This document shows, piece by piece, positions 25,428 to 34,135 of a stretch of DNA of 64,000 nucleotides. Within the stretch, counting starts at the first letter, position 1; the number at the start of each line of letters is the position of its first letter. Made by a program: the position numbers and the translations under genes. The stretch comes from Rugamonas sp. A1-17. GTDB lineage: Bacteria; Pseudomonadota; Gammaproteobacteria; Burkholderiales; Burkholderiaceae_D. A model generated the notes under the pieces. That model was not told the origin of the DNA. It saw nothing but the letters and a program-made list of their open reading frames with translations, and searched no databases. The DNA is taken from the NCBI GenBank assembly GCA_025548565.1, contig JAJLPB010000018.1, positions 1 to 64,000 on the forward strand. Reading direction: 5' to 3'.

Positions 25428-26132
25428 ATGATCGCCAGCCTCCAGCAACTTCGCACCATCATCGCCTGTGCAGTCCTGGCCGCCGGCACGGCGGCGGCAA
25501 CGCCCGTGACCTACCAGTTCAGCGGCCGCCTGACAGACATTCGCGGTGGGGGTGCGGGGCTGTCCTACGGCGACAATTTTGGGGCCCTGTTCACCTACGA
25601 CGACCAGGGAGCCCCCGGTTGGCTGCTCGAACGGGGACGCGCCGTCTACAGCGCCGGTCAACTGAGCGTGCAGGCCGCAGGGACTCTGCTGACGGGCACG
25701 CCCTCGTCCGAACTACAAGTGTTCGATAACTGGACCAATACCACCGGCGGCTACGACAACGCCGACGGATTTTTTGTCAGCAGTTATGTGTACGACACCC
25801 ATGGGTTCACGTTGCTGCAATTCGATTTATGGGACAATCCGGACGGGCACAAGCTCAATTCCGTCGATCTGCCGACCCACACCCAGCTGCTCGACCTCGC
25901 AGACAATGGTCGGATATTCATCCGCCGTTTCGACGACGGTGTTGAAACCGGATTGGCATCGGGCTCCTTTGTTGGCATCACGCCTTCCGCGTCGGTTCCC
26001 GAACCGACAGACGCGCTGCTGATGCTGGCAGGCCTGGCCACCATCATGGCCTATCGCGGCGGAGCCGTGGCGAACTGGCGCCGCAGTGCCGACTCGCTGT
26101 CCGCAGCCATACCACCGGTCCTACACAGATAG
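25428..26132 (+). CDS. PEP-CTERM sorted exported protein, 234 aa
   Basis: Signal peptide at the N-terminus (IIACAVLAAGTAAATPVTYQ) following an AGGAGCC ribosome site. The middle is a beta-rich exported domain without recognised enzyme motifs (TYQFSGRLTDIRGG..., FDLWDNPDGHKLNSVDL). Near the C-terminus SVPEPTDALLMLAGLATIMA is a PEP-CTERM signal with a hydrophobic helix, here followed by a longer tail than usual (about 30 residues), which may reduce processing. Such proteins are sorted by EpsH/XrtA-type exosortases encoded on the chromosomes of many betaproteobacteria; none is in this window. Confidence 0.85.
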   Translation: MIASLQQLRTIIACAVLAAGTAAATPVTYQFSGRLTDIRGGGAGLSYGDNFGALFTYDDQGAPGWLLERGRAVYSAGQLSVQAAGTLLTGTPSSELQVFDNWTNTTGGYDNADGFFVSSYVYDTHGFTLLQFDLWDNPDGHKLNSVDLPTHTQLLDLADNGRIFIRRFDDGVETGLASGSFVGITPSASVPEPTDALLMLAGLATIMAYRGGAVANWRRSADSLSAAIPPVLHR

Positions 26133-26182
26133 CTTGACGGCCAGGATAGGGCAGGGCGGTCGCGCGGGGCGGATACCTGTAG

Positions 26183-26345
26183 CGACCTGCATTCAAAAAC
26201 GATCCGACCTGCATTCAGCGGCTTTTTCGACCAGAATTAACTGCGATTGACAGCCCCGTCAAACCAGAGATAGCTGCGAATGAACCTGCATTCATCGGCG
26301 CCGACCTGCATTCCCTCGGCGCCGACCAGCGATAACTGCGACTGA
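26183..26345. repeat. Left inverted repeat array of an older small element
   Basis: Contains CGACCTGCATTC at 26183, 26205 and 26302, a variant at 26282, and three copies of A(A/G)CTGCGA(T/A/C)TGA-like sequence at about 26239, 26272 and 26335. The whole block is a near-identical inverted copy of 47941-48085. Confidence 0.8.
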
Positions 26346-26365
26346 CTTAGCGACCGCTGGCGTGT

Positions 26366-26833
26366 TCACTTTGTCATGCGGCGCCGCAAATCGTCAGCCA
26401 AACACCAGTCAGTGTCGCCAGGGCGCTTTATCAGCAGATCGCGCCAGGCGTTGCGGCTCGTACCGGACGCGATAACGCGGGCCAGCTCAGAGGGTGAGTA
26501 GTATTCGCCCTTGAACTCAATCTTGTTGTTCTTAACCGCCGCGCCTGATACTTCCTTTTTGTATTCCATGCGGATGAGCGTGCCGTTTGGCAGAAACAGT
26601 GGTGCCCAGTGGTAACCGCCCTTTGGGTCACCGAACTCGGCGGCGAAGTCCACTGCGCCAACTTGGGACTTGCGGTATGCGTAGTAGGCATCCGACCACT
26701 CATCATCTGCGGTTCGCTCCAGGTAATCACGCACGACGTTCTCGATCCAGTCAGAAATATCGGCTTTGGGTCCAGCTCGTAAAAACATTTCACCAATGAT
26801 CTCCGAGTCGATGGGAATGGCGATGTTTGGCAT
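26366..26833 (-). CDS. RAMA-like domain protein, 155 aa
   Basis: Start at ATG 26833 (MPNIAIPIDSEIIGEMFLRA) rather than the upstream alternative. The N-terminal 60 residues look like a small helical dimerisation or ribbon-type segment. The C-terminal half (FLPNGTLIRMEYKKEV, then EFKGEYYSPSELARVIASG and TSRNAWRDLLIKRPGD) fits the layout of the RAMA/DUF4357-type domain, which has been predicted to read modified DNA. The gene lies inside the small repeat-bounded element that the large transposon later entered. Role not known; binding to methylated DNA is inference from the family. Confidence 0.55.
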   Translation of the reverse strand: MPNIAIPIDSEIIGEMFLRAGPKADISDWIENVVRDYLERTADDEWSDAYYAYRKSQVGAVDFAAEFGDPKGGYHWAPLFLPNGTLIRMEYKKEVSGAAVKNNKIEFKGEYYSPSELARVIASGTSRNAWRDLLIKRPGDTDWCLADDLRRRMTK

Positions 26834-27009
26834 TTTTTGCTCCAATAGGTTTTCAGGACTGGCTTGCACTAAGCATAGCAGAACGAAAATTGACTATCAA
26901 TAGTTTTTTGGGATGCACACCGACAAGAGCATAGGTCCAAAAAACGAGGGTTTTCTGGAAGGGCGTGGACGCAAGCGCGCTCTGACCGGGATGCCCGGCG
27001 CTCGAAGTC

Positions 27010-27047
27010 GGGGTTTGAGGTGCAGTGGAACGGAAAACCGGGTTAAG
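27010..27047 (+). repeat. Left 38-bp terminal inverted repeat of the Tn3-family transposon
   Basis: Starts GGGGTTTGAGGTGCAGTGGA and ends CCGGGTTAAG; exact reverse complement of 47834-47871. The stop codon of the resolvase remnant lies inside it. Confidence 0.95.
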
Positions 27048-27330
27048 CCGTTGGCGCCACTTTCAAGTATTGGTAAAGGGTCTCGCGGCTGATGCCGAAC
27101 TCGCGCGCAAGCGCGGCCTTTGACTCGCCGGCAGCAGCGCGGCGGCGCAGCTCGACAACCTGGTTGTCCACCAGCGCTTTCTTGCGACCTCGATAGGCGC
27201 CGCGCTGCTTGGCCAAAGCGATACCTTCGCGCTGTCGCTCGCCGATCAAGGCCCGCTCGAACTCCGAAAACGCCCCCATGACCGACAGCAGCAGGTTTGC
27301 CATCGGCGAGTCTTCGCCGGTGAAGCTCAG
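27043..27330 (-). pseudogene. tnpR: Resolvase 3' fragment of the Tn3-family transposon
   Basis: Encodes the last 86 residues or so of a serine resolvase (SPMANLLLSVMGAFSEFERA to ISRETLYQYLKVAPTA), including the C-terminal helix-turn-helix. The homology to the intact copy breaks at about 27330, a few bases before the terminal repeat of a second transposon at 27339. The catalytic domain is missing, so it is not functional; resolution must rely on the intact tnpR at 38016. Confidence 0.88.
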
Positions 27331-27338
27331 GCATTCCT

Positions 27339-27376
27339 GGGGTGAATAGGGAAAACGGAAAAAATCGGGCGCTAAG
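27339..27376 (+). repeat. 38-bp terminal repeat of a nested Tn21/Tn501-type transposon
   Basis: Starts GGGGTGAATAGGGAAAACGG and ends AAATCGGGCGCTAAG, the Tn21/Tn501 pattern. It lies two bases from the stop of the adjoining transposase, the usual position. The opposite end was not found in the window. Confidence 0.85.
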
Positions 27377-27378
27377 CC

Positions 27379-30348
27379 CTATTGCCGCTCCTTGGAGTCG
27401 CGTAGGGGCCGATATTTGCCCTCGTCGACCTTCCGGTTTTGCCTCCAGACGTAGTCCCCAGTCAGGTTGATGTGCTCCCATCCCAGGGGCGAGAGGAACT
27501 GTAGCATGCTGTCGTGGGCCAGCTTGCCGGATTCGCGCAGGGCTTGCGTTGCTCTCTCCAGGTAGACTGTATTCCAAAGCACGATGGCGGCCGTCACCAA
27601 GTTTAGACCACTGGCGCGGTATCGCTGCTGCTCGAAAGTGCGGTCGCGTACCTCGCCCAGCCGGTGAATGAACACTGCCCTGGCCAGTGCGTTTCGCGCC
27701 TCTCCCTTGTTCAGTCCTGCGTGGACGCGTCGGCGCAGTTCGACATTTTGGAGCCAGTCCAGGATGAACAGTGTGCGCTCGATGCGCCCCAGCTCGCGTA
27801 GCGCGATCGCCAGACCGTTCTGCCGTGGGTAGCTGCCGAGTTTGCGCAGCATGAGGGACGCGGTGACAGTACCGTGCTTGATCGAGGCAGCCAGGCGCAG
27901 TATTTCGTCCCAGTGCGTACGCAGGTGCTTTATGTTCAAACTACCGCCAATCATCGACCTCAGCGCCGGGTGATCCGCTGCCTTGCCGGGCACGTATAGC
28001 TTGGTGTCGCCCAAGTCGCGGATACGTGGCGCAAAGCGGAAGCCCAGCAGGTGCATCAGCGCGAACACGTGGTCGGTGAAGCCTGCGGTGTCGGTATAGT
28101 GTTCCTCGATACGCAGATCCGATTCGTGGTACAGCAGGCCGTCCAGCACATAGGTCGAGTCGCGAACGCCGACGTTGATCACCCTCGTGCTAAAAGGGGC
28201 ATACTGGTCTGAGATATGGGTGTAAAACAGCTTGCCCGGTTCGGCACCGTATTTGGGGTTGATGTGGCCTGTGCTCTCTGCCCGACCGCCGGCACGGAAG
28301 CGCTGGCCATCCGACGACGATGTGGTGCCATCCCCCCAGTTTTCAGCGAACGCATGCTTCGATTGCGCATTGACGAGATCGGCCAGTCCCGCTGCATAGG
28401 TTTCGTCGCGGATATGCCAAGCCTGCAACCACGACAGCTTTGCGTAGGTCGCGCCAGGGCTAGATTCGGCCATCTTGGTCAGCCCGATGTTGATCGCGTC
28501 GGCCAGAATCGCCGACAGCAGCTGGGTGCGGTCCCTGGCCTGTTCGCCGCTTTTGAGGTGGACGAAGTGCCGGGTGAACCCGGTCCAATCGTCAACGTCC
28601 ATTAGTAGCTCGGTGATCTTAATGCGAGGCAGCAGCCCTCCAGCGAGGTTGATCAGCACCTGCGCCTCGTCCGGCACCACGGCATCATGGGGACTAATTC
28701 GCAATCCCGTTTCGGTGATGATCGCGTCGGGCAGCTCATTAGTGAGTGCCAAGCGGTTGACCGTGGCCAACTGCTGTTCGAGCAGCAGCAAGCGGTCATG
28801 CAAATATTGGTCGCAGTCCTGGTTGACTGAGATCGGCAGCTCTTGCGTCGACTTCATGGCGTTGAATTTCGTCGCTGGCAACAGGTATTCCTCGAAGTCG
28901 CGAAACTGACGCGATCCCTGAACCCAGATATCGCCGGACCGCAGCGAGTTCTTCAGCTCCGACAGTACACAGATTTCGTAAAAGCGGCGGTCAAGTCCGT
29001 CGTCGGTGATAACGAGCGGCTTCCAGCGCGCCTTGACGAAAGTAGCCGGGGCGTCCTCGGGTACCTTGCGTGCCCCTGTCGCGTTCATTTGTCGTAGCAC
29101 ATCGATCGCGTCAAGGACCGCTTGCGCGGCCGGCGCCGCCCGTAGCTTGAGAACATCCAGGAACTCGGGCGTGTAGCGGCGCAGAGTGCCGTACTGCTCG
29201 CCAATGAGGGACAGGTGATCGAACGATTCTGGCTGCGCCAGTTGGGTAGCCTCGATAACGCTCTGTGCAAAATCCGTCCACGGCAGGATAGCCTCGATCG
29301 CAGCGTACGGGTCACGACCAGATTGCTTAGCTTCTATCAGTGCGCGGCCGACTTTGGAGTACAAGCGCACCTTGTCGTTGATTGCCTTGCCCTGCTTCTG
29401 GAAGTCCTGCTGATGCTTGTTCTTGGCCGCGTTAAACAGCTTGATCATGATGCGGTCGTGTAGGTCTACCAGTTCGTCGGTAACCGTCGCCATGCCCTCA
29501 ATGGCCAGAGCCGCTAGTGTCGCATAGCGTCGTTCGTCCTCGAACTTGGCTAGGTCGCGCGGCGTCATCTGTGCACCCTCACGCGCCATTTTTAGCAAGC
29601 GGTTCTGGTGAATTTGGCGCCCCAGCCCAGCCGGCAGGGCGAGCGACTGGAACATTTTGAGGCGTTCGATGTGCTCGCGCATGTAACGGGAGTTTGGCTT
29701 GAGTGGCGACTGGCGCAGCCACACGAGCCAAGTGATGCTCATGCCGGGCGCGACGTTGAGCAGATTGTCCAGCGCGCGCTTGTGGTTGCGCTCCAGCGGT
29801 TCGATCAGCGCGCGGTAGATGCGTCGGTTAGCCCTTGTCACGGCCTCGGCGCAGGCCCGTTCGATGACGGTCAGCGCCGGCAGGATAATGCGCTTCTGCC
29901 GCAGCGTATCGAGGGAATGAGCGGCGAGAATAATGGCCTTGTCGGTCTGCATCGCGAGGTCGGCCAGACTATGTACCAGTTTGCGAAAGTCCGACAGCCC
30001 GAAAACGGATAGTCCTAAGTAAGCACGCAGCTCGTGCAGGTGCTCGTTGCGTGTCTTCTCCCTGTCGCTGTATTGCGACCAATCGGCAACTTCGCTTCGG
30101 ACCTGTTTCGCAATCCATTGGATGACCGGATCTGGCAGCGCCGTGTCGCTGGCCAACGCGTAACCTGGGTAGCGCAAGAGACATAGTTGAACGGCAAAGC
30201 CAAGACGATTTGCGGCACCGCGTCGCTGGCGGATCAAAGCCATGTCCGCATCGGTAAAGCTATACTGTTGAATCAGGTCATCCTGACTCTCTGGGAATAC
30301 CAGCAAACTGTTGCGCTCCGTGTCGGAAAGCAGTGAACGACGTGGCAT
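27379..30348 (-). CDS. tnpA: Tn21/Tn501-type Tn3-family transposase, 989 aa
   Basis: Full-length TnpA beginning MPRRSLLSDTERNSLLVFPE with the N-terminal DUF4158 region (TDADMALIRQRRGAANRLGF) and the DDE_Tnp_Tn3 C-terminal half (ADAINIGLTKMAESSPGATY; YVLDGLLYHESDLRIEEHYT; DTAGFTDHVFALMHLLGFRF; LGWEHINLTGDYVWRQNRKV at the end). The normal length is 960-1000 aa. Its terminal repeat follows at once (27339-27376). It differs clearly from the transposase at 44826, so it belongs to a second transposon that inserted into the first one's resolvase gene. No frameshift is visible; without a second end it can probably only act in trans. Confidence 0.93.
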   Translation of the reverse strand: MPRRSLLSDTERNSLLVFPESQDDLIQQYSFTDADMALIRQRRGAANRLGFAVQLCLLRYPGYALASDTALPDPVIQWIAKQVRSEVADWSQYSDREKTRNEHLHELRAYLGLSVFGLSDFRKLVHSLADLAMQTDKAIILAAHSLDTLRQKRIILPALTVIERACAEAVTRANRRIYRALIEPLERNHKRALDNLLNVAPGMSITWLVWLRQSPLKPNSRYMREHIERLKMFQSLALPAGLGRQIHQNRLLKMAREGAQMTPRDLAKFEDERRYATLAALAIEGMATVTDELVDLHDRIMIKLFNAAKNKHQQDFQKQGKAINDKVRLYSKVGRALIEAKQSGRDPYAAIEAILPWTDFAQSVIEATQLAQPESFDHLSLIGEQYGTLRRYTPEFLDVLKLRAAPAAQAVLDAIDVLRQMNATGARKVPEDAPATFVKARWKPLVITDDGLDRRFYEICVLSELKNSLRSGDIWVQGSRQFRDFEEYLLPATKFNAMKSTQELPISVNQDCDQYLHDRLLLLEQQLATVNRLALTNELPDAIITETGLRISPHDAVVPDEAQVLINLAGGLLPRIKITELLMDVDDWTGFTRHFVHLKSGEQARDRTQLLSAILADAINIGLTKMAESSPGATYAKLSWLQAWHIRDETYAAGLADLVNAQSKHAFAENWGDGTTSSSDGQRFRAGGRAESTGHINPKYGAEPGKLFYTHISDQYAPFSTRVINVGVRDSTYVLDGLLYHESDLRIEEHYTDTAGFTDHVFALMHLLGFRFAPRIRDLGDTKLYVPGKAADHPALRSMIGGSLNIKHLRTHWDEILRLAASIKHGTVTASLMLRKLGSYPRQNGLAIALRELGRIERTLFILDWLQNVELRRRVHAGLNKGEARNALARAVFIHRLGEVRDRTFEQQRYRASGLNLVTAAIVLWNTVYLERATQALRESGKLAHDSMLQFLSPLGWEHINLTGDYVWRQNRKVDEGKYRPLRDSKERQ

Positions 30349-30481
30349 CGAACAGAATTTCTCAAAAAATTATGAGTGGGAGCCTCTGGACAGAAAGCTA
30401 CGGCCGGCAGCTTAGGCGGCCGTAGCTGTTTTGCAATACCATCCGGCCCAAGCCCACGCTCGTACGGCTGCGTGGTGGTTG

Positions 30482-30859
30482 TTACTTAACTGAAGTGGCT
30501 GGCTTTGCTGACAGGACCTGTATGACTATGGGAATCTTCCCGTCTTTGCAGTTAGCAGGCGAAACTTCCACCTTATCGCCCAAAGTTAGCTTCATTCCGG
30601 CCGGGACCTCAGCGCTCACATAGCGTGAGCTGCGAAGGTGCGGTACCTTCACTTCGACATATTTACCACTCAGGATCTGCTCACGGGATACCCGGGTCAG
30701 GCACGACGGCACCTTGGGCCCCAGTGATTGTTCAGAGTAGAACTCCGTGACCCATCCTGTCTTGGCGTCTGGGGTGGACGGCTGGTAACTCGCCGCGCAG
30801 CCTACCATGCTCAATACCAAGGGTACCGTCAGGGAAAAGCAGAACATTGCATTTTTCAT
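30482..30859 (-). CDS. Small lipoprotein behind czcA, 125 aa
   Basis: The start at 30859 (MKNAMFCFSLTVPLVLSMVG followed by Cys) gives a short signal peptide with a lipobox ending in Cys, so an envelope lipoprotein is likely. The mature part is about 105 residues with three Cys and strands such as KYVEVKVPHLRSSRYVSAEV. It lies about 43 bases after czcA in the same direction, so it is probably the last gene of the czc operon. The family was not recognised; a metal-binding or efflux-stabilising role is only suggested by position. Confidence 0.65.
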   Translation of the reverse strand: MKNAMFCFSLTVPLVLSMVGCAASYQPSTPDAKTGWVTEFYSEQSLGPKVPSCLTRVSREQILSGKYVEVKVPHLRSSRYVSAEVPAGMKLTLGDKVEVSPANCKDGKIPIVIQVLSAKPATSVK

Positions 30860-30901
30860 CTCGATCTCCGGTAATTCTGCAATTGAAATGGCCATGCTCG
30901 C

Positions 30902-33900
30902 TCAGTGAGGTATCGCTTCGCTCGCCTCTTTCGAGGTCAACATCATGGGACGCGCGAAGCGCAAGTACAGGGACGGCAGCACGAACAAAGTCAGCAACGT
31001 CGCCGACATCAGTCCCCCGATGACAACGGTGGCCAGCGCCCGCTGCACCTCGGCGCCGGCGCCGGTCGCCAGGGCCATCGGCACAAAGCCGAGCGACGCC
31101 ACCAGCGCCGTCATGAGCACGGGGCGCAGGCGCCGCGCCGCGCCCTGGCGAACAGCGTCAGCCCAAGGCATGCGCCCGGCCAGGTCATCGATTGCGCCAA
31201 CCATCACCAGGCCGTTGAGGACGGCAACCCCGGACAGCGCGATGAAACCGACTGCCGCCGAGATCGAGAACGGCATGCCACGAACCCACAGGGCGACGAT
31301 GCCGCCGATCAGTGCAAGCGGCACACCCGTGAACACGATGGCCGTGGCGCGCCAGGACCGGGTCGCTGAATACAGCAAGAAGACGATCAGCGTGAAGCAT
31401 AGCGGCACGACCACGGACAACCGAACGCGTGCGCGCTCCAGGTTCTCGAACTGTCCACCCCAGGCGAGCCACACGCCGGGAGGCAAATGGACTTTGGTCC
31501 CGACCGCAGCGCGCGCGTCGTTGACGACGCCGGCAATGTCGCGCCCACGGACATTGGCCTGTACGACGACGCGGCGCTTGCCGTTTTCACGACTGATCTG
31601 GTTCGGTCCCTTCGCCGGAACCAGTTCGGCGACGGCGCCAAGCGGCACAAAGCCGCCGCCCGGGGTCATCACCGGCAGCCTGCGCAGGCCGTCCAGATCC
31701 TCGCGCGCCGCGTCCTCAAGCTTGACGACGACGTCGAAGCGCCGGTCTCCTTCGTAGATACTGCCAGCCTCACGCCCGGCGAGGGCAGCGGACAGCGTAT
31801 CGAACACGTCTTGCGCAGTCAGGCCGGCCTGGGCAAGCGCATCACGGTTGAGACGGGTGTCCAGCAAGGGCAAGCCTTGCACCTGCTCGACCCGGACATC
31901 CTGGGCGCCAGGGATAGCACGCAACTGGTCGGCGACCTGGTCAGCGGTTCGCAGCATGGTGGCGAAGTCGTCACCATAGACCTTGATCGCGATATCGCCA
32001 CGCACGCCGGCGAGCAGCTCGTTGAAGCGCATCTGGATGGGCTGCGTGAGCTCGTACGTCTGGCCGGGAATGACCGCCGCCGTGCGCCTGATCTTCTCGA
32101 CGAGATCGGCTTTGCTGAGCTTCGGATCCGGCCATTGCGAGCGGTCCTTCATGATCACGAACGTATCGGTCTGGTTCGTAGGCATGGGGTCGGATGCCAG
32201 CTCCGCAGTTCCCGTGCGCGAGAACACCAGTTTTACTTCTGGAAGCCTTGCGACTGCCTTTTCCACGCCGAATTGCATTGACTGGCTCTGCGACACGGAC
32301 GTCCCGGGAATCCTTGCAACCTGCAACAGTACGTCCTGCTCATCCAGCGTTGGGAGGAACTCCTGGCCAAGGGTCGAGAACAGAGCTAGCGCACCGGCAA
32401 AGGCCGCCAAGCCGATTCCAGCCGTCAGCATGGGGCGCGACATCGCCCGTTCAAGCCACGGCCTGTACGACCGGGCGACCACTGCGACGATCCGGTTTTC
32501 CTTTTCATCCACGCGCTTGCTCAACCACAGCGCGATCAGTGCCGGCACGAACGTCAGCGACAGCAGGAATGCGAACACTAGTGCAAGGATGACTGTAATG
32601 GCCATCGGGGCGAACATGCGCCCCTCCACGCCCTGGAACGTCAACAGCGGCACGTAAACGAAAATGATGATGGCCTGGCCGTACACGCTCGGCCGGATCA
32701 TTTCCTTCGCTGCCAAGGCCACGGCATCCAGGCGCTCCGCCTTGTTCAGCACACGTCCAGTCTCATGCTGGCGTTCGGCCACGCGACGCAGCGCGTTTTC
32801 GACGATGATGACGGCACCGTCGACAATCAGGCCGAAGTCCAGCGCGCCCAGGCTCATCAGGTTCGCCGTCAGGCCGGCCTGCCGCATGCCGGCCGACGTC
32901 AGCAGCATCGTCACTGGAATGACGGCGGCCGCGATTGCCGCCGCGCGCAGATTGCCGAGCAACGCAAACAAGACTGCGATCACCAGCAGCGCGCCTTCGG
33001 TCAAGTTCCTGGCGACGGTCTTGACCGTCGCATCGACGAGCCTGGTACGGTCCAGCACCGGCTTGATGGCGACGTCGGTCGGCAATGAGTTGGCTATATC
33101 CTTCAGCTTGCGGTCGACGGCAGAGGCGACGATGCGGCTATTTTCGCCGATACGCATGACGGCCGTTCCGACGACGACTTCATGCCCGCCTTCCGAAGCC
33201 GAACCGAAGCGCACCGTCTGGCCAACCGCCACCTTCGCCACGTGGGACAGCAGTACAGGCGTCCCGTTGCGGGTCGCCACCACGGCTTTTGCCAGGTCCT
33301 CGACACCGGCCAGGCGCGCATCGGCCTGCACGGTCAACATTTCGCCGTTGCGCTCGACCACGCCGGCGCCGGCGCTCGTGTTGTTGCGCTCCAGGGCTTC
33401 GGCCAACGAGGATAGGGTCAAGCCAGCAGCCGCCAGACGCTGCGGGTCGGGCGTGACCACGAATTGCCGCTCGTAGCCGCCAATGACGTCCACGCCCGCA
33501 AGGCCGGGCGTGTTCTTGAGTTGCGGTGCGATGATCCAGTCCTGCACAGTGCGCAGGTAGGTCGCCTTCTCGACTTCTCCCTTTAGGCGTTCCCCTTCCG
33601 GTGTCACATAGCTGCCGTCTGGTTGGATCCCTGCAGCCGCGTTCCCCTGCTTCTTGTCCGCGATTTCGACCGTCCACATGTAGATGTCGCCCAGGCCAGT
33701 CGCGATCGGCCCCATCGTCGCGTTCGCGCCGGCCGGCAGCGACCGCTCGGCGGCACGCAGCCGCTCGGCCACCTGCTGCCTGGCAAAATAGATGTCCGTG
33801 CGATCGCTGAACACCGCCGTCACCTGGGCGAATCCGTGACGCGTCAGCGAGCGGGTCGACTCAAGGCCGGGGATCCCGGCCAACGCCGTCTCGATCGGAT

Positions 33901-34099
33901 AGGTTACCTGCCGCTCGACCATGCCCGGCGAGAGCGCAGGCACGACGACGTTGATCTGCACCTGGGTATTCGTGATGTCGGGCACCGCGTCGATGGGCAG
34001 GCGCCACAGGGCGAACGCGCCCATGATCGACAGCAGCAGGCTGACGAACAGGACCAGCCATCGGCGCGAGACCGAAAAATCCACAATGCGGGCGATCAT
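30902..34099 (-). CDS. czcA: Heavy-metal RND efflux pump, CzcA-type, 1065 aa
   Basis: Inner-membrane proton/metal antiporter of the HME-RND family. It begins MIARIVDFSVSRRWLVLFVS (first membrane helix) and shows the typical 12-helix plus two large periplasmic-loop plan. In helix 4 the segment DFGLIVDGAVIIVENALRR holds the Asp-Asp-Glu pattern of the HME1 (Co/Zn/Cd) subgroup. FQGVEGRMFAPMAITVILAL and the C-terminal helices are complete. Length is normal. It follows the adaptor gene czcB by 36 bases and precedes a lipoprotein gene. Substrate choice among zinc, cadmium and cobalt is inferred from the motif only. Confidence 0.93.
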   Translation of the reverse strand: MIARIVDFSVSRRWLVLFVSLLLSIMGAFALWRLPIDAVPDITNTQVQINVVVPALSPGMVERQVTYPIETALAGIPGLESTRSLTRHGFAQVTAVFSDRTDIYFARQQVAERLRAAERSLPAGANATMGPIATGLGDIYMWTVEIADKKQGNAAAGIQPDGSYVTPEGERLKGEVEKATYLRTVQDWIIAPQLKNTPGLAGVDVIGGYERQFVVTPDPQRLAAAGLTLSSLAEALERNNTSAGAGVVERNGEMLTVQADARLAGVEDLAKAVVATRNGTPVLLSHVAKVAVGQTVRFGSASEGGHEVVVGTAVMRIGENSRIVASAVDRKLKDIANSLPTDVAIKPVLDRTRLVDATVKTVARNLTEGALLVIAVLFALLGNLRAAAIAAAVIPVTMLLTSAGMRQAGLTANLMSLGALDFGLIVDGAVIIVENALRRVAERQHETGRVLNKAERLDAVALAAKEMIRPSVYGQAIIIFVYVPLLTFQGVEGRMFAPMAITVILALVFAFLLSLTFVPALIALWLSKRVDEKENRIVAVVARSYRPWLERAMSRPMLTAGIGLAAFAGALALFSTLGQEFLPTLDEQDVLLQVARIPGTSVSQSQSMQFGVEKAVARLPEVKLVFSRTGTAELASDPMPTNQTDTFVIMKDRSQWPDPKLSKADLVEKIRRTAAVIPGQTYELTQPIQMRFNELLAGVRGDIAIKVYGDDFATMLRTADQVADQLRAIPGAQDVRVEQVQGLPLLDTRLNRDALAQAGLTAQDVFDTLSAALAGREAGSIYEGDRRFDVVVKLEDAAREDLDGLRRLPVMTPGGGFVPLGAVAELVPAKGPNQISRENGKRRVVVQANVRGRDIAGVVNDARAAVGTKVHLPPGVWLAWGGQFENLERARVRLSVVVPLCFTLIVFLLYSATRSWRATAIVFTGVPLALIGGIVALWVRGMPFSISAAVGFIALSGVAVLNGLVMVGAIDDLAGRMPWADAVRQGAARRLRPVLMTALVASLGFVPMALATGAGAEVQRALATVVIGGLMSATLLTLFVLPSLYLRFARPMMLTSKEASEAIPH

Positions 34100-34135
34100 C
34101 GGCGTGGCTCCGTCTGCGTTGGGGTGTCGATTGCT

